64,000 nucleotides of DNA from VXMF01 sp965206775 (GTDB lineage: Bacteria > Acidobacteriota > Terriglobia > Bryobacterales > UBA6623). Shown piece by piece: positions 8,410 to 17,591 of the stretch. Positions within the stretch are counted from its first letter, which is position 1. Every line of letters begins with the position of its first letter. The notes under the pieces are model-generated. The model did no database searches. It worked only from the letters and a program-made list of their open reading frames with translations, and was not told where the DNA came from. The stretch spans positions 2,666,001-2,730,000 of the forward strand of contig CBDBKU010000003.1 in the NCBI GenBank assembly GCA_965206775.1. Reading direction: 5' to 3'. The translations under genes and the position numbers were made by a program.

Positions 8410-10506
8410 CTAGAGTTGCGCGAAGATGAAGCCCCAGATGTCTGCCCATTCTTCCACGATCTTGTGCAGCGGCTTGCCGCGCCCGTGGCCCGCAGATTCC
8501 TCGTACCGCAGCAGTATGGGCTCACCGCTCGTGTTCGCCGCTTGCAGCCGGGCGACCATCTTGCGGGCGTGCATTGGGTCAACGCGTGAATCGGAATCCG
8601 CCGTGTAGATGAGCGTCGCGGGGTATACCATGCCGTCCTCGACGCGGTGATAGGGCGAGTACGCGCGAAGCCACTGGAAATCTTCGGCCCTTTCTGCGGT
8701 GCCGTACTCGGACACCCAGAGCTTGGCCATGCGGAACCTGTCGTATCGAAGCATGTCGAGCAAGGGTACGCCAGAAACAGCCGCGCGCCACAGGTCGGGC
8801 CTCTGGGTCATAACCGCTCCGACAAGCAGGCCGCCGTTGCTGCGGCCGTGGATAACAAGCCGGTCGGGATCGACCAGGCCTTCGGATTTCAGATATTCTC
8901 CAGCAGCGATGAAGTCGTCGAAGACGTTCTGCTTGTTGCCAAGCATCCCGGCCTTGTGCCACTCCTCGCCGTACTCGTTCCCGCCCCTTAGGTTCGCGAT
9001 GGCCAGCAAATTTCCCGCCTCGATCCATGGGAATATCCAAGTCGAATAGTTGGGTGTCAAGGCGATGTTGAACCCGCCGTATCCGTACAGCAGGCCCGGC
9101 ACGCTACCATCCGCGGGCGTGCCGTGCTTCGCGATGAGGTACATCGGTATCCGGGTTCCGTCCTTGCTGGGATAGAACACCTGACGTACCTCGAATGCAT
9201 CGGACTCGACAGGAGAGTCAACCCCTTCCCACAGGGCAGGTTCAGCAGAATCCGCATCCATGCGGTAGATTGCGGGAGCCTGCACGAATGAGCTGAACGA
9301 GAAAAACGCCTCGGTGCGCGATGCCTTGGACGAGAAAGCGCCAACGGTGCCGAGTCCGGGAAGCGGCACCTCCCGCTTGTCCGCGCCGTCGAGCGCATAG
9401 GAGTGGAGTTCGGAGTGCGCATCGCGCATGCTGCCCACAAACAGCCGGTCTCCAGCCACCGCTGCAAATTCGATCACCGCATCGGACTCAGGAATCACTG
9501 TCGTCCAGTTCGCTCGGTCCGGGCGCTTCAGGTCGACTGCGACGACCTTGTACCTAGGAGCATCGGCGTTGGTGAGCAAGTAGAGCGTCCCGTCAACGAT
9601 TTCGCCCAAGTAGCTGAAGTCGCCGTCGTCGGCGATCACAACCGTGCGTCCCGTCTCGAGATCCCGAACATACAGATGGTTCCGCCCCCAGCCGAGAAAC
9701 GTGTCCAGCATCAGATATCGTTCGTCGTCGCTGAGGATTCCATCCGGGATGTGCGCCTTCTCTAGGCCATCCCCGAAGATCACTGGATCCTCGTCGTAGT
9801 GGCGCCCAAGCTTGTGCAGGTAGACGCGACGGTCGTACAGCTCCTCGCCTGGACCGATGGACTCAACGTCCCTCGGGCGCGAGTAATAGAAGGCGGAACC
9901 GTCCTTCAGCCACTGCGGGTTGGCGAAGCGCACCTTCGGGAACTCGTCTTCGAGATCCTCTCCCTTGTCGATGTCCAGGATGTACATCGTGCTGGTCTCA
10001 GTGCCTTCGACCGACTTCCCGTACGCCAGCAACTTGCCGTTCTTCGAGGGCACGTACCAATCGATGGTGGTCGTGCCGTCACTGCTCATGCCGTTGGGAT
10101 CAAGCAGCGCTCGGTTCTCCCCATCGAACCCTTCCCTCATGTACACAACCGGTTGGTCTTGATCCCCGTTCCTGCGCGAGTAGAAATACCTTCCGCCCGC
10201 TTCGCGAGGTGTGGAAATCGAACCCGAGGCAAGGATCTCTGCCATCCGCTTGCGAATGCCATCCCGGCTCGCCAGCTGATCCAGATAGTTGCCCGTGTAG
10301 GCAACCTGGGCTTCGATCCACCGGCGGGTGTCCGGGCTCTCGCCCTCCTCGAGCCACCGATAGGGGTCCTTAACCGTGACGCCGTGCAGTTCTTCCTCGA
10401 CCATTCGTACTTCCGTTGGCGGCGGGGGTTCCAGAGAGGGCCCGCCGCAGCCCACGCTCATGATCGCGGCCCACGAGGCCGCCACTGAAATGATCCTCAG
10501 TTGCAT
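8410..10506 (-). CDS. Prolyl oligopeptidase (S9A), predicted lipoprotein
   Basis: A 698-residue serine peptidase with an N-terminal beta-propeller and C-terminal alpha/beta hydrolase. It cuts short peptides after proline. The catalytic serine lies in GRSNGGLL (about S556), with the aspartate in SDSRVDPMHA (about D643) and the histidine in SAGHGRGK (about H674). The propeller start DPYRWLEEG is also typical. The N-terminus MQLRIISVAASWAAIMSVGC ends in a lipobox-like SVGC, so it is probably lipid-anchored and acts outside the cytoplasm. It lies downstream of a sulfatase on the same strand with a 63-base gap, perhaps as one transcription unit. Confidence 0.94.
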   Translation of the reverse strand: MQLRIISVAASWAAIMSVGCGGPSLEPPPPTEVRMVEEELHGVTVKDPYRWLEEGESPDTRRWIEAQVAYTGNYLDQLASRDGIRKRMAEILASGSISTPREAGGRYFYSRRNGDQDQPVVYMREGFDGENRALLDPNGMSSDGTTTIDWYVPSKNGKLLAYGKSVEGTETSTMYILDIDKGEDLEDEFPKVRFANPQWLKDGSAFYYSRPRDVESIGPGEELYDRRVYLHKLGRHYDEDPVIFGDGLEKAHIPDGILSDDERYLMLDTFLGWGRNHLYVRDLETGRTVVIADDGDFSYLGEIVDGTLYLLTNADAPRYKVVAVDLKRPDRANWTTVIPESDAVIEFAAVAGDRLFVGSMRDAHSELHSYALDGADKREVPLPGLGTVGAFSSKASRTEAFFSFSSFVQAPAIYRMDADSAEPALWEGVDSPVESDAFEVRQVFYPSKDGTRIPMYLIAKHGTPADGSVPGLLYGYGGFNIALTPNYSTWIFPWIEAGNLLAIANLRGGNEYGEEWHKAGMLGNKQNVFDDFIAAGEYLKSEGLVDPDRLVIHGRSNGGLLVGAVMTQRPDLWRAAVSGVPLLDMLRYDRFRMAKLWVSEYGTAERAEDFQWLRAYSPYHRVEDGMVYPATLIYTADSDSRVDPMHARKMVARLQAANTSGEPILLRYEESAGHGRGKPLHKIVEEWADIWGFIFAQL

Positions 10507-10569
10507 TCGCCTATGGTAAACCGACCTCCCGCAACGGCTTCGGCATCGGAGAGGCGCCCGGCCGACGGT

Positions 10570-11913
10570 CTACAGGGGCCGCCAGCGAGGGCGCGGCGAG
10601 GACTTCGAAGCGTCGCCGCGACCTGCAGGAATCCTCGCCCCCGTGCTTGGCATCGATGCCAACGCGCCTTGCAGCTTAGTGCGGGCAGACTTCGATGCGT
10701 CGTGGGTCTCCGGCAAAGGGCGCGTTTCGAGCGGGTCGGCGCGCACGTCGAATAGTTCTCCATTGCCGTAGAGCTTGTAACGCTTGTCCCGGACGTACAG
10801 GACCTCCGGATGCGTGTACGGCGTATTGAACTGATTGGCAAACGGTCGAGGGAAATAGTACGTGTAGAGCCAGTCTCGCGGCTTGCCTTCCATGCCCTGG
10901 AGGCGCTCCCAGAAACTGAAGCCGTCGATCCCGTGCTCCGAAGGAAGGTCGAGTCCGGCCGCCTTGGCAAGGGTGGGCAGGAAATCAGCGAAGTCGATCA
11001 GATCGTCCAGGACGCGCCCTCCGGCAATCATGCCAGGAGCGTTGACAACCAGAGGGACATGCGTGCCGGCATCGGTCGGGGCGCCTTTGTCTCCGAGAAT
11101 CTTGCTGCCCTGGAAGTCCGATGCCAACTGGTGATGGGTTCCGTTGTCTGCCGTGAACACGAAGAGCGTGTTGCGAAGAATGCCGAGCTCCGCCAGCTTG
11201 TCTTGCAGGCGGCCGACGATGAAGTCGGTGTACTCGACCATGTCGTTGAAATTGCTCTGCTCGTCCTCGGACTGGCGGTCTTCTGAATGGGGCGTGGGGA
11301 CGAACGGCGAATGAACGAGAATCATCGGATAGTAAACGAAGAACGGCTTCTCCTTGTTGGATTCGATGAAGCTAAGCAAGAAGTCAGTGAAGATGTCCGG
11401 GCCGTAGTCGTCTTCTTTCAGATCCATGATCCGTCCGTCGCGTTCCAGGGAAGGGTTCCAGAATCGGCGCCGCCCCGTGTTGCCGGTGTTCCAAAGACAG
11501 TAAGTGTCAAATCCGTCGCCTGCGGGGATGCCTGGAGCGTTTTCGCCGCCCTGCAGTTGCCATTTGCCAGCCACTGCGGTCGCGTATCCGGCATCTCGGA
11601 AAACGTCCGCGATCGTGTACTGATCGGGGAGGAGCGCACCGAAGTCGGCGTAGTTCCAGACGTTGCTCATGCCGGTCATCAAAGCGACCCTGCTAGGCGT
11701 GCAGAGCGGCGTCGAGTAGCAGTTTGTAAATCGCACGCCGCCGTCCGCAAGCTTGTCGATCCGCGGCGTCCGGTACTGGCGGCTGCCGTACGCTCCGAAG
11801 CACTCGTAGCCGACGTCATCGGCCATGACCAGGACCAGGTTCGGCGGCCGGCCCGGGTCCTGCGCAAGAAGTGGCGCAAGGAATGCAAGAACTGGTGCGA
11901 GCAGAAACCTCAT
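10570..11913 (-). CDS. Secreted sulfatase (arylsulfatase family)
   Basis: A 447-residue type I sulfatase with signal peptide MRFLLAPVLAFLAPLLAQ. The metal-binding MADDVGYECFGAYGS (about residues 30-44) and the formylglycine motif CTPSR (about 71-75) are present, as are GKWQLQGG, YPMILVHSPF and FTADNGTHH. The cysteine would need conversion to formylglycine. It hydrolyses sulfate esters, probably of glycans, in the periplasm. It lies between the acidobacterial secreted protein upstream and the prolyl oligopeptidase downstream on the same strand. The C-terminal region is shorter than in many arylsulfatases but no core motif is missing. Confidence 0.93.
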   Translation of the reverse strand: MRFLLAPVLAFLAPLLAQDPGRPPNLVLVMADDVGYECFGAYGSRQYRTPRIDKLADGGVRFTNCYSTPLCTPSRVALMTGMSNVWNYADFGALLPDQYTIADVFRDAGYATAVAGKWQLQGGENAPGIPAGDGFDTYCLWNTGNTGRRRFWNPSLERDGRIMDLKEDDYGPDIFTDFLLSFIESNKEKPFFVYYPMILVHSPFVPTPHSEDRQSEDEQSNFNDMVEYTDFIVGRLQDKLAELGILRNTLFVFTADNGTHHQLASDFQGSKILGDKGAPTDAGTHVPLVVNAPGMIAGGRVLDDLIDFADFLPTLAKAAGLDLPSEHGIDGFSFWERLQGMEGKPRDWLYTYYFPRPFANQFNTPYTHPEVLYVRDKRYKLYGNGELFDVRADPLETRPLPETHDASKSARTKLQGALASMPSTGARIPAGRGDASKSSPRPRWRPL

Positions 11914-11966
11914 GCGTTCAGCCGAGTATAGGCGACGCGGCCAGGGCGGGGATTGCGCAGAGTGCG

Positions 11967-13061
11967 CTATTCGTTCGGCCCGTCTTCCGACAGAGGTTCG
12001 AGGTCCTCGATCTCACCGAACGTGATGGTCGCCTCGGCTGTGAATTTGCGGTAAAGGCGGAATTCCAGATCGTTCCGAGTCAGAAGGCGGCCGCCTCGCA
12101 CGAATGTCTGGGCCTTCAGGGGCAACAGGAACGATTCGCCGCTGAGATCGATAAAGTCGAAATCAAGCCGGGAACGCGCTTCCTGCATCGGGAATCCGCT
12201 GGGAATGCCCTGTGCTTCCATCAAAATGCGAAGAACGCGACCGGACTCCTTCCCGATGTAAACCAACCCGGTGTATCCCGCCCGGATCACGCGCCTCCCC
12301 TCCGGATCCGGACTGTTACTGGAAGTCAGTGTCCAGCTGGACCGTCGCTGAGGAACCTCCAAGTGAAAGACATAGACTGGATGGCCCCGCAGCAGCGAGT
12401 GACGGGCCCAGCGGAACTGCGCATTCGTCTCGTCCGCGAACAAACTGTCGAGTATCGTGCCAAATTCGCCGGTACTCGTGGTTCCACCCAAATCGGAGAA
12501 GCCCTTGTTCGTAGCCACATCGTTGATGCTGATCGTTTCGTAGTTCTCGTGGCCGTCGTAGTAGCTCAATCGGGTCTTGATCTCATCGTGTTTCAGCCAA
12601 TCCATCTCGAGGCCCGTCGGGTCGAAGAAGCGACGCGTGACCTGCAGGCACACATAGTTCGGGAGTTCCGCAGTGTAAGCGGTCGCCTGCCGTCGCGCTT
12701 CTTCAATGATCCGCCGCTGCTGATCCTCGCTAGGGGGAGGGGGCTGCCGAGGCTTGGCCTTGGCTTGGACATCAGGTTCGGGATCTGGCTCCGGCAGACC
12801 GGCGGTGGCCGCCTGCAAAGCCTCGAGAGCCTTCAACGTCCGGGGTCCGATGCCCCATCCGACAAACTCCTCGACGAGGCGATCGGTGAGGGCAAAGCGG
12901 ACGACCTGCTTGCTGAGATAGTTCGCTACTTCCTTGTCTTTCAGTCTCTGCTCCACCGAGGACTTGATGAACTGGCGAAGCTGGCTGTAGCTGAGCCCCG
13001 ACTGCGCTAGCAGGGCGACCGCTGCACAGAAAACAATCAGCAGCTTGCTGGCCACGCGCAT
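11967..13061 (-). CDS. Secreted protein of unknown function (acidobacterial type)
   Basis: A 364-residue protein starting at ATG 13061, where a signal peptide begins (MRVASKLLIVFCAAVALLAQ); the frame itself stays open another 14 codons upstream. A helical N-terminal part (about residues 20-90, SQLRQFIKSSVEQRLKDKEV) is followed by a proline-rich linker and a C-terminal beta-rich region opening with AELPNYVCLQVTRRFF. A segment of the form LPNFxCxQxTxR recurs in secreted proteins that I associate with Solibacter-like Acidobacteriota. The helical part resembles the helix-rich segments seen before such domains. The function is unknown. It precedes the sulfatase on the same strand by 53 bases. Confidence 0.72.
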   Translation of the reverse strand: MRVASKLLIVFCAAVALLAQSGLSYSQLRQFIKSSVEQRLKDKEVANYLSKQVVRFALTDRLVEEFVGWGIGPRTLKALEALQAATAGLPEPDPEPDVQAKAKPRQPPPPSEDQQRRIIEEARRQATAYTAELPNYVCLQVTRRFFDPTGLEMDWLKHDEIKTRLSYYDGHENYETISINDVATNKGFSDLGGTTSTGEFGTILDSLFADETNAQFRWARHSLLRGHPVYVFHLEVPQRRSSWTLTSSNSPDPEGRRVIRAGYTGLVYIGKESGRVLRILMEAQGIPSGFPMQEARSRLDFDFIDLSGESFLLPLKAQTFVRGGRLLTRNDLEFRLYRKFTAEATITFGEIEDLEPLSEDGPNE

Positions 13062-13186
13062 CGCTCTTATCTTATCCCTCGGCCTTGCTCGGGAGCGATG
13101 CATTGACCCGCCTGCGGCTGCGCATCGACGCCGGTCGTTCCTGCGAGGAGAAATGGCCCGTGCGACTATGAGACGGTTGGTTGGGA

Positions 13187-13882
13187 ATGATCCGTTACGA
13201 AATCAATGGCGACAACCTTGAGATCGTCAAGATTCGCCTGAGACCGGGTGACGAGATTATCGCCGAGGCCGGCAAGATGATCTACAAGCAGCCCCAGGTG
13301 GACTGGCGGACTACCATGCACGGCAAGGGAATCAGCGGCAAGCTCCTTGGCGGCTTGAAGCGCAAGCTAACCGGAGAATCACTTTTCCTGACACATTTCT
13401 CGTGCGTCAGCGGTGAAGGAGAGGTTGGGTTCGCCGGCGATTTTCCGGGACGGTTGCGGCCGTTGCACCTGGACGGCGGGCAGTCGATGCTAGTCCAGCG
13501 TGACGGGTTCGTGGTGGCTGAGGCTAGCGTGCAGCTTGACATCGCTCTGACCAAGCGCCTTGGCGCGGGATTCTTCGGTGGCGAGGGCTTCATCCTGCAA
13601 CGGTTGCGGGGCCCCGGCATCGCGTTCATACATGCGGGTGGCGACTTCGCCGAGTTTGACCTTGGGATCGGAGAAACGCTCCAAGTCGACACGGGCTGCC
13701 TAGTCTGCTTCGAAGAAACGGTCGACTACAGCATCGGACTGGCCGGGGGAATCGCGACCTCGCTATTCGGGGGAGAAGGGCTATTCCTAGCGACGTTGAC
13801 GGGCCCCGGAAAGGTCACTCTCCAGACGCTTACGCTGAACAAGCTACGCCGGGAACTTGGAGTCGGACAGCATTCATCGTGA
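13187..13882 (+). CDS. AIM24/TIGR00266-family protein
   Basis: A 231-residue all-beta protein of the AIM24-like family, named after a yeast mitochondrial protein of uncertain role. Typical features are the opening MIRYEINGDNLEIVKIRL, the phrase EAGKMIYKQ, and the repeated glycine-rich FFGGEGFILQRLRGPG and LFGGEGLFLATLTGPG at about residues 125-145 and 190-210. ATG 13187 is preferred over TTG 13181 because it opens the conserved first strand. No biochemical role can be assigned. It is monocistronic by position. Confidence 0.85.
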   Translation: MIRYEINGDNLEIVKIRLRPGDEIIAEAGKMIYKQPQVDWRTTMHGKGISGKLLGGLKRKLTGESLFLTHFSCVSGEGEVGFAGDFPGRLRPLHLDGGQSMLVQRDGFVVAEASVQLDIALTKRLGAGFFGGEGFILQRLRGPGIAFIHAGGDFAEFDLGIGETLQVDTGCLVCFEETVDYSIGLAGGIATSLFGGEGLFLATLTGPGKVTLQTLTLNKLRRELGVGQHSS

Positions 13883-14240
13883 TCGCGTCTGCACATCAAA
13901 CCAGTAGCTACAGCTCGCTGATTGACAAGCGGTTGCACAACCAGATGCAACGAAGCCCTGCAGATTGCCTGCCTGCGGAGGAAGCGCCACTTGTGCGGGG
14001 TGGCAACGCGCTCCGCGGCATCGACGCCAATTGGCCGGGCCTAGCGAAGTTCCGCAAGCAGTGGAATCAGGTCAATGCCAAGATCGATCCCCCACTGGAG
14101 TGATCTGGGGGCGGGTGCCGGGAAAACTGCTCGGGCCTCGGCCCCAGACGGAAGTCCGGCAGTTACTGCACTTTGACCCTGCTGACGTTCACATGCCGGC
14201 TGCGGTTTGCGCACGATCGCATGGATCCCCGGCATATCGG
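13883..14240. other. Intergenic, 358 bases, no supported gene
   Basis: A 74-codon plus-strand frame opens at GTG 13879, overlapping the AIM24 stop, and ends at 14103. Its translation matches nothing I recognise. No clear terminator was seen between the converging genes. Confidence 0.4.
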
Positions 14241-16241
14241 TCAGAAACCAACCGTCAGGCTCGTGTAACCAACATGAGAACGGAAGCCGCGGATACCCGC
14301 GATGTTCTCTGAGTAACCGTAGTATTGCCAACCGAAGTTCCACGCGAGGGCGTCTCGTATCGAAACCGAAACCCGGGCCTGCGGGGAGTGGTAGGACATC
14401 GGCAGGCTGCTTATCAGATTCGCGCCGTCGGGCGAGAATGTCGATTGCTCGGTGAATAGCGAGCCGAAACCACCACCGGTATCCTTGGTCAAGCTGTGCG
14501 CGACGTGCAGCGTCACACGTCTAACCGGACTCGCCCGAATCGCAAAATTCAGGTTGTGTATGCTGCTCGCGTAGACGCTTCGCAATCGTTCGGGTTCGCT
14601 GCCAAAATCGAAAAGATTGAGAATTCCAGTCGAGACGTCCATCTTCAGCAAGCTGTATCCCCCGTCGAGGGCAACGCCCGAATCCGGATGCAGCCATGAC
14701 GCATGGATTCCTTGACTTCTACTCCTCGAACTGTAGGCGAGTAGTTCGGTGGGGTTGTCGTTGGCGCGATTCCTGAAGTAAGCGCTGACCGCCAAGTCCT
14801 TGCCGCGCCACCGAACTCGGGCCGACTGGTTGTGGAAGCGCCGCTCGCTCGTCGGAGTAAGCGGACGGTCTGCTCGACCGATCTCAAAGTCGAACGAAGC
14901 CCGCACGTTGCGTCCCGGAAGCCACCTCAGCCCGCCTGCGCCGGAGTGAAGTTTGTTGTCGACCGCTTCCAATTCGTTCCCAAACTCGAAATCCGGGAAC
15001 CGCAACGCGTCGGACGACCTTGCCCTTCGCGTGGAGAACCGATACGCACCATAGAGACTGACTGCCTTGACCAATCGGAAGTTTGCCTCGCTAGCATTCG
15101 CAATGCGGCGGATTCCAAGGTGGCTGAATCGCAGGTACTCGTCGCGGTAAAACCCGATCTCGACGAACGACGCGTCTCCGTCAATGCGGGTGTTGTGGAA
15201 TGCCGTGGTGTTGGTAATCGTCCAGCGCGGCGTCGGTAGAAACACAACCGTGGTCTCGCCGGAACTCTGCTCCCGGCCCGCGTCCCCGACGATGAACGCC
15301 TCGCGAAATCCTGCCGCAGTCGTCGCCGAGTCCGGGACGGAAATGTTGTCCATCAGGGTCGAGTTCCGGGTGCCGCTGGCGTAGACGAAGCGGGAGTTGA
15401 AGCCGATGACGCGATCCCTTCTGGTTCGCAGGGCGAGAGTCGTAATCGGGGTCCGGCCGTGAAACGGCTGAGACCGGCTGAAGTTCTCCACTAGCTGGAT
15501 GTTCGAAGTGGCGGACGGAAGGCCGGATGCGTCGGTCTGGACTCCTCCTTCCTCGTAGAAGTCGACGGCATGCGTCGCGGTGAGGGCCAATCCGATGAAC
15601 TTCGCCGTGAAGCCAGCTCTGTACTGCCTGTTGGACTGGCGGAGGTCAGCCTGGTACCGAAGGTAGTTCCGCGCGTCGAGCACTCCGAAGTTGTCCGTCG
15701 TTCCCACGGAAGCGAAACCCGGTCCCGACCGCCCGTTCCTGTCGTACCCCAGCAGGACTTCGAAGCTCGATCCGGGCAGCAGGGTGAGGTCGTGGTTCTG
15801 CATAGCCCGCTCCACGGTCAGACCGTGCTCGCCGTGCCATAGCGCGGGCAACCGGTTGTGGTACCTCACCAGCCGATACTGCAGGTCGTACCGGTACAGC
15901 CCGTTCTTCTCGGCGCGGATCACATGGGCCTGGTACGGGTCGCCGGCGGCCCCGGAAGAGCGTAGAGAGAACTCGTCTAGGACGCCTCCGTTGCCATCCA
16001 AGGAGTTGACGCGGAGGCTGCCTCGAAACAGGCGCAGTCCGTCACCGTAGTTCACGCTGGCCCGATACAGGTCGTGGTCTCCGCCGACATTTGCGAAGCG
16101 ATAGCCGAAATCGAAGGAGTTCGACACGGTGTAGCCTCCGGCTTCCCGAGAGGCAGCCGGAGCTTCGACCGAATACGTGACTGGCTGCTGGGCCATCGCC
16201 AGCGGGCAAAGGAGCAGCGATCCCAGCCAGTGTAGTCTCAT
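14241..16241 (-). CDS. MtrB/PioB-like outer-membrane beta-barrel of a porin-cytochrome module
   Basis: A 666-residue outer-membrane protein starting at ATG 16241 with signal peptide MRLHWLGSLLLCPLAMAQ. The rest is alternating beta-strand sequence with aromatic girdle residues, and the chain ends in phenylalanine (SLTVGF), the usual outer-membrane insertion signal. Strand phrases such as NFAIRASPVRRVTLHVAHSL and SVSIRDALAWNFGWQYYGY are typical of long barrels. Its ATG overlaps the TGA of the decaheme cytochrome (ATGA), so the two are translationally coupled. In known porin-cytochrome pairs the barrel sheathes the decaheme protein so electrons cross the outer membrane. The assignment rests on partner and barrel character; sequence in this family is poorly conserved. 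Confidence 0.78.
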   Translation of the reverse strand: MRLHWLGSLLLCPLAMAQQPVTYSVEAPAASREAGGYTVSNSFDFGYRFANVGGDHDLYRASVNYGDGLRLFRGSLRVNSLDGNGGVLDEFSLRSSGAAGDPYQAHVIRAEKNGLYRYDLQYRLVRYHNRLPALWHGEHGLTVERAMQNHDLTLLPGSSFEVLLGYDRNGRSGPGFASVGTTDNFGVLDARNYLRYQADLRQSNRQYRAGFTAKFIGLALTATHAVDFYEEGGVQTDASGLPSATSNIQLVENFSRSQPFHGRTPITTLALRTRRDRVIGFNSRFVYASGTRNSTLMDNISVPDSATTAAGFREAFIVGDAGREQSSGETTVVFLPTPRWTITNTTAFHNTRIDGDASFVEIGFYRDEYLRFSHLGIRRIANASEANFRLVKAVSLYGAYRFSTRRARSSDALRFPDFEFGNELEAVDNKLHSGAGGLRWLPGRNVRASFDFEIGRADRPLTPTSERRFHNQSARVRWRGKDLAVSAYFRNRANDNPTELLAYSSRSRSQGIHASWLHPDSGVALDGGYSLLKMDVSTGILNLFDFGSEPERLRSVYASSIHNLNFAIRASPVRRVTLHVAHSLTKDTGGGFGSLFTEQSTFSPDGANLISSLPMSYHSPQARVSVSIRDALAWNFGWQYYGYSENIAGIRGFRSHVGYTSLTVGF

Positions 16242-17314
16242 CGTCTGAACTTCGGATCCGCATTGGACCCGTGGATGCGCGAGTGACAAAGCACGCAGTC
16301 GCGGAACGCAGGGTCGGCCAGGTTGTGAAACCACGGTGTGGGCGGGCGAATGCCGTCCGCCCGCAGGCCGAATCCCATGACGTCGCTATGGCATTCCAAG
16401 CACAGCGTAAAGGCCGCCGGACGGTTCAGCAGTCGCGCGTTCGTGCTGCCATGGGGATTGTGGCAAGCCGGGCATCCCTCCAACCGCACTGGAGGATGCT
16501 CGTGGACGAAGGGTCCGCGCTTGTCCGAGTGGCACTTCGTGCAAGCGATGTCGTTCCCCAAGCCCTGCGAGACCATCCGAGGAGAGTGCGCCGTCCGCCA
16601 AGTTGCGATTGCGGCCCCGTGCGGATTGTGGCAGTCGGTGCAGTCCATCGCGCCCTCGTTAACACGGTGCTTGAAAGGCATGTTGAACCGCGCTTCGATC
16701 TCCCGATGGCAGTCGTAGCAGACATGTCGCTGCTCGTCTGCGAGTAGCGGACCCGACTCATGCGGACTGTGGATCGAATGGCAGCTCGTACACCCGACCT
16801 CGCCGGTCAGGTGCGCCGACCGGCGGACGTGCAGCTTGCCGAAGTCTTCGCTGTGGCACCGCAGGCAAACCTCCTGCGCCTGGCTAGGCTCGATCTCCGG
16901 GAATCTGACGATCTTGCCGTTGTTGGCATCGAACACGTGGAATCCGGCCGGGCCATGGCATCCCTCGCAGCCGGTTCGCTCGGCCGGCCGGTTCGCTTGG
17001 GCCACCGACTTGAAATGCGGATTGCTCGGAAAGCCCTCCCAAACGGCCGAGTGGCAGCCTTGGCAGATTTGGCTGCCCAGATACTGCTGGCCCTTGGGCC
17101 AGTGCTGTTGGTCGAATGTACGCAGTACGTGGCGATCAGGAGGCCACTCCACCTGCGCATGGGAGCCGAACGGCGCAAGGACGAATGCCAGAACGGCCGC
17201 CGCCCTAGCCGCATCGGCCCAAACCGCGCCCGTCCCAGCCCGTACCGAGGTGGCCTGCCCGCGACACTCAGCTCGCGGGCACCGCTCGATATCGACCGGC
17301 TCCATCCAGTTCAT
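16238..17314 (-). CDS. DmsE/MtrA-type decaheme c-type cytochrome
   Basis: A 358-residue exported multiheme protein. Ten CxxCH motifs can be counted: CQGCH, CEGCH, CLRCH, CTSCH, CYDCH, CTDCH, CTKCH, CPACH, CLECH and CVLCH, as in the DmsE/MtrA/PioA family. A hydrophobic segment near residues 33-53 ending in SHAQ is the likely signal peptide; the first 30 residues are charged and the true start may be internal. It carries electrons between the periplasm and the outside through the adjoining barrel protein. Cytochrome c maturation is required; heme-handling ccmC lies 4 kb away. No outer-surface cytochrome (MtrC type) or terminal reductase is in the window. Confidence 0.92.
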   Translation of the reverse strand: MNWMEPVDIERCPRAECRGQATSVRAGTGAVWADAARAAAVLAFVLAPFGSHAQVEWPPDRHVLRTFDQQHWPKGQQYLGSQICQGCHSAVWEGFPSNPHFKSVAQANRPAERTGCEGCHGPAGFHVFDANNGKIVRFPEIEPSQAQEVCLRCHSEDFGKLHVRRSAHLTGEVGCTSCHSIHSPHESGPLLADEQRHVCYDCHREIEARFNMPFKHRVNEGAMDCTDCHNPHGAAIATWRTAHSPRMVSQGLGNDIACTKCHSDKRGPFVHEHPPVRLEGCPACHNPHGSTNARLLNRPAAFTLCLECHSDVMGFGLRADGIRPPTPWFHNLADPAFRDCVLCHSRIHGSNADPKFRR

Positions 17315-17379
17315 TGTACATCACTCGATGAAGCGGTCTTACTCAAAATAGGTTTATCTAGCGCTATCCACGACCAGAT

Positions 17380-17395
17380 ATACTATATATAGTAT
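17380..17395. promoter_or_regulatory. 16-bp perfect palindrome between cytochrome and rpsO
   Basis: ATACTATATATAGTAT reads the same on both strands. It sits 65 bases upstream of the decaheme cytochrome frame, in an AT-rich island inside GC-rich sequence, and also upstream of the divergent rpsO. It could be an operator for the electron-transfer operon or promoter DNA; no known regulator site is matched. Confidence 0.4.
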
Positions 17396-17534
17396 TGTGG
17401 GTTCCAATACACCCGATCTACGCGCAAAGGCTCAACGCCGTGGCCATCCCATGCGGCCAACCCCTGCGATTCAAATCTGTCGATCCGAGCGCAAGCGACT
17501 CGTCGGGATCCGACGCCCGGATCGCGCCGAGATC

Positions 17535-17543
17535 TGCTATACT
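17535..17543 (+). promoter_or_regulatory. Extended -10 promoter, rpsO
   Basis: TGCTATACT is an extended -10 element (TG-N-TATACT) about 50 bases before the rpsO start, leaving a leader of roughly 42 bases. No strong -35 box was seen, as is common with extended -10 promoters. Confidence 0.4.
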
Positions 17544-17591
17544 GCACCTAGGCCAAGCGGAATCGGAAAAGGAAGGAGACCTGAATCGAGC

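Noticed and set aside
11871..13010. 379-codon plus-strand open frame
   Set aside because: It mirrors the acidobacterial secreted protein gene on the other strand.
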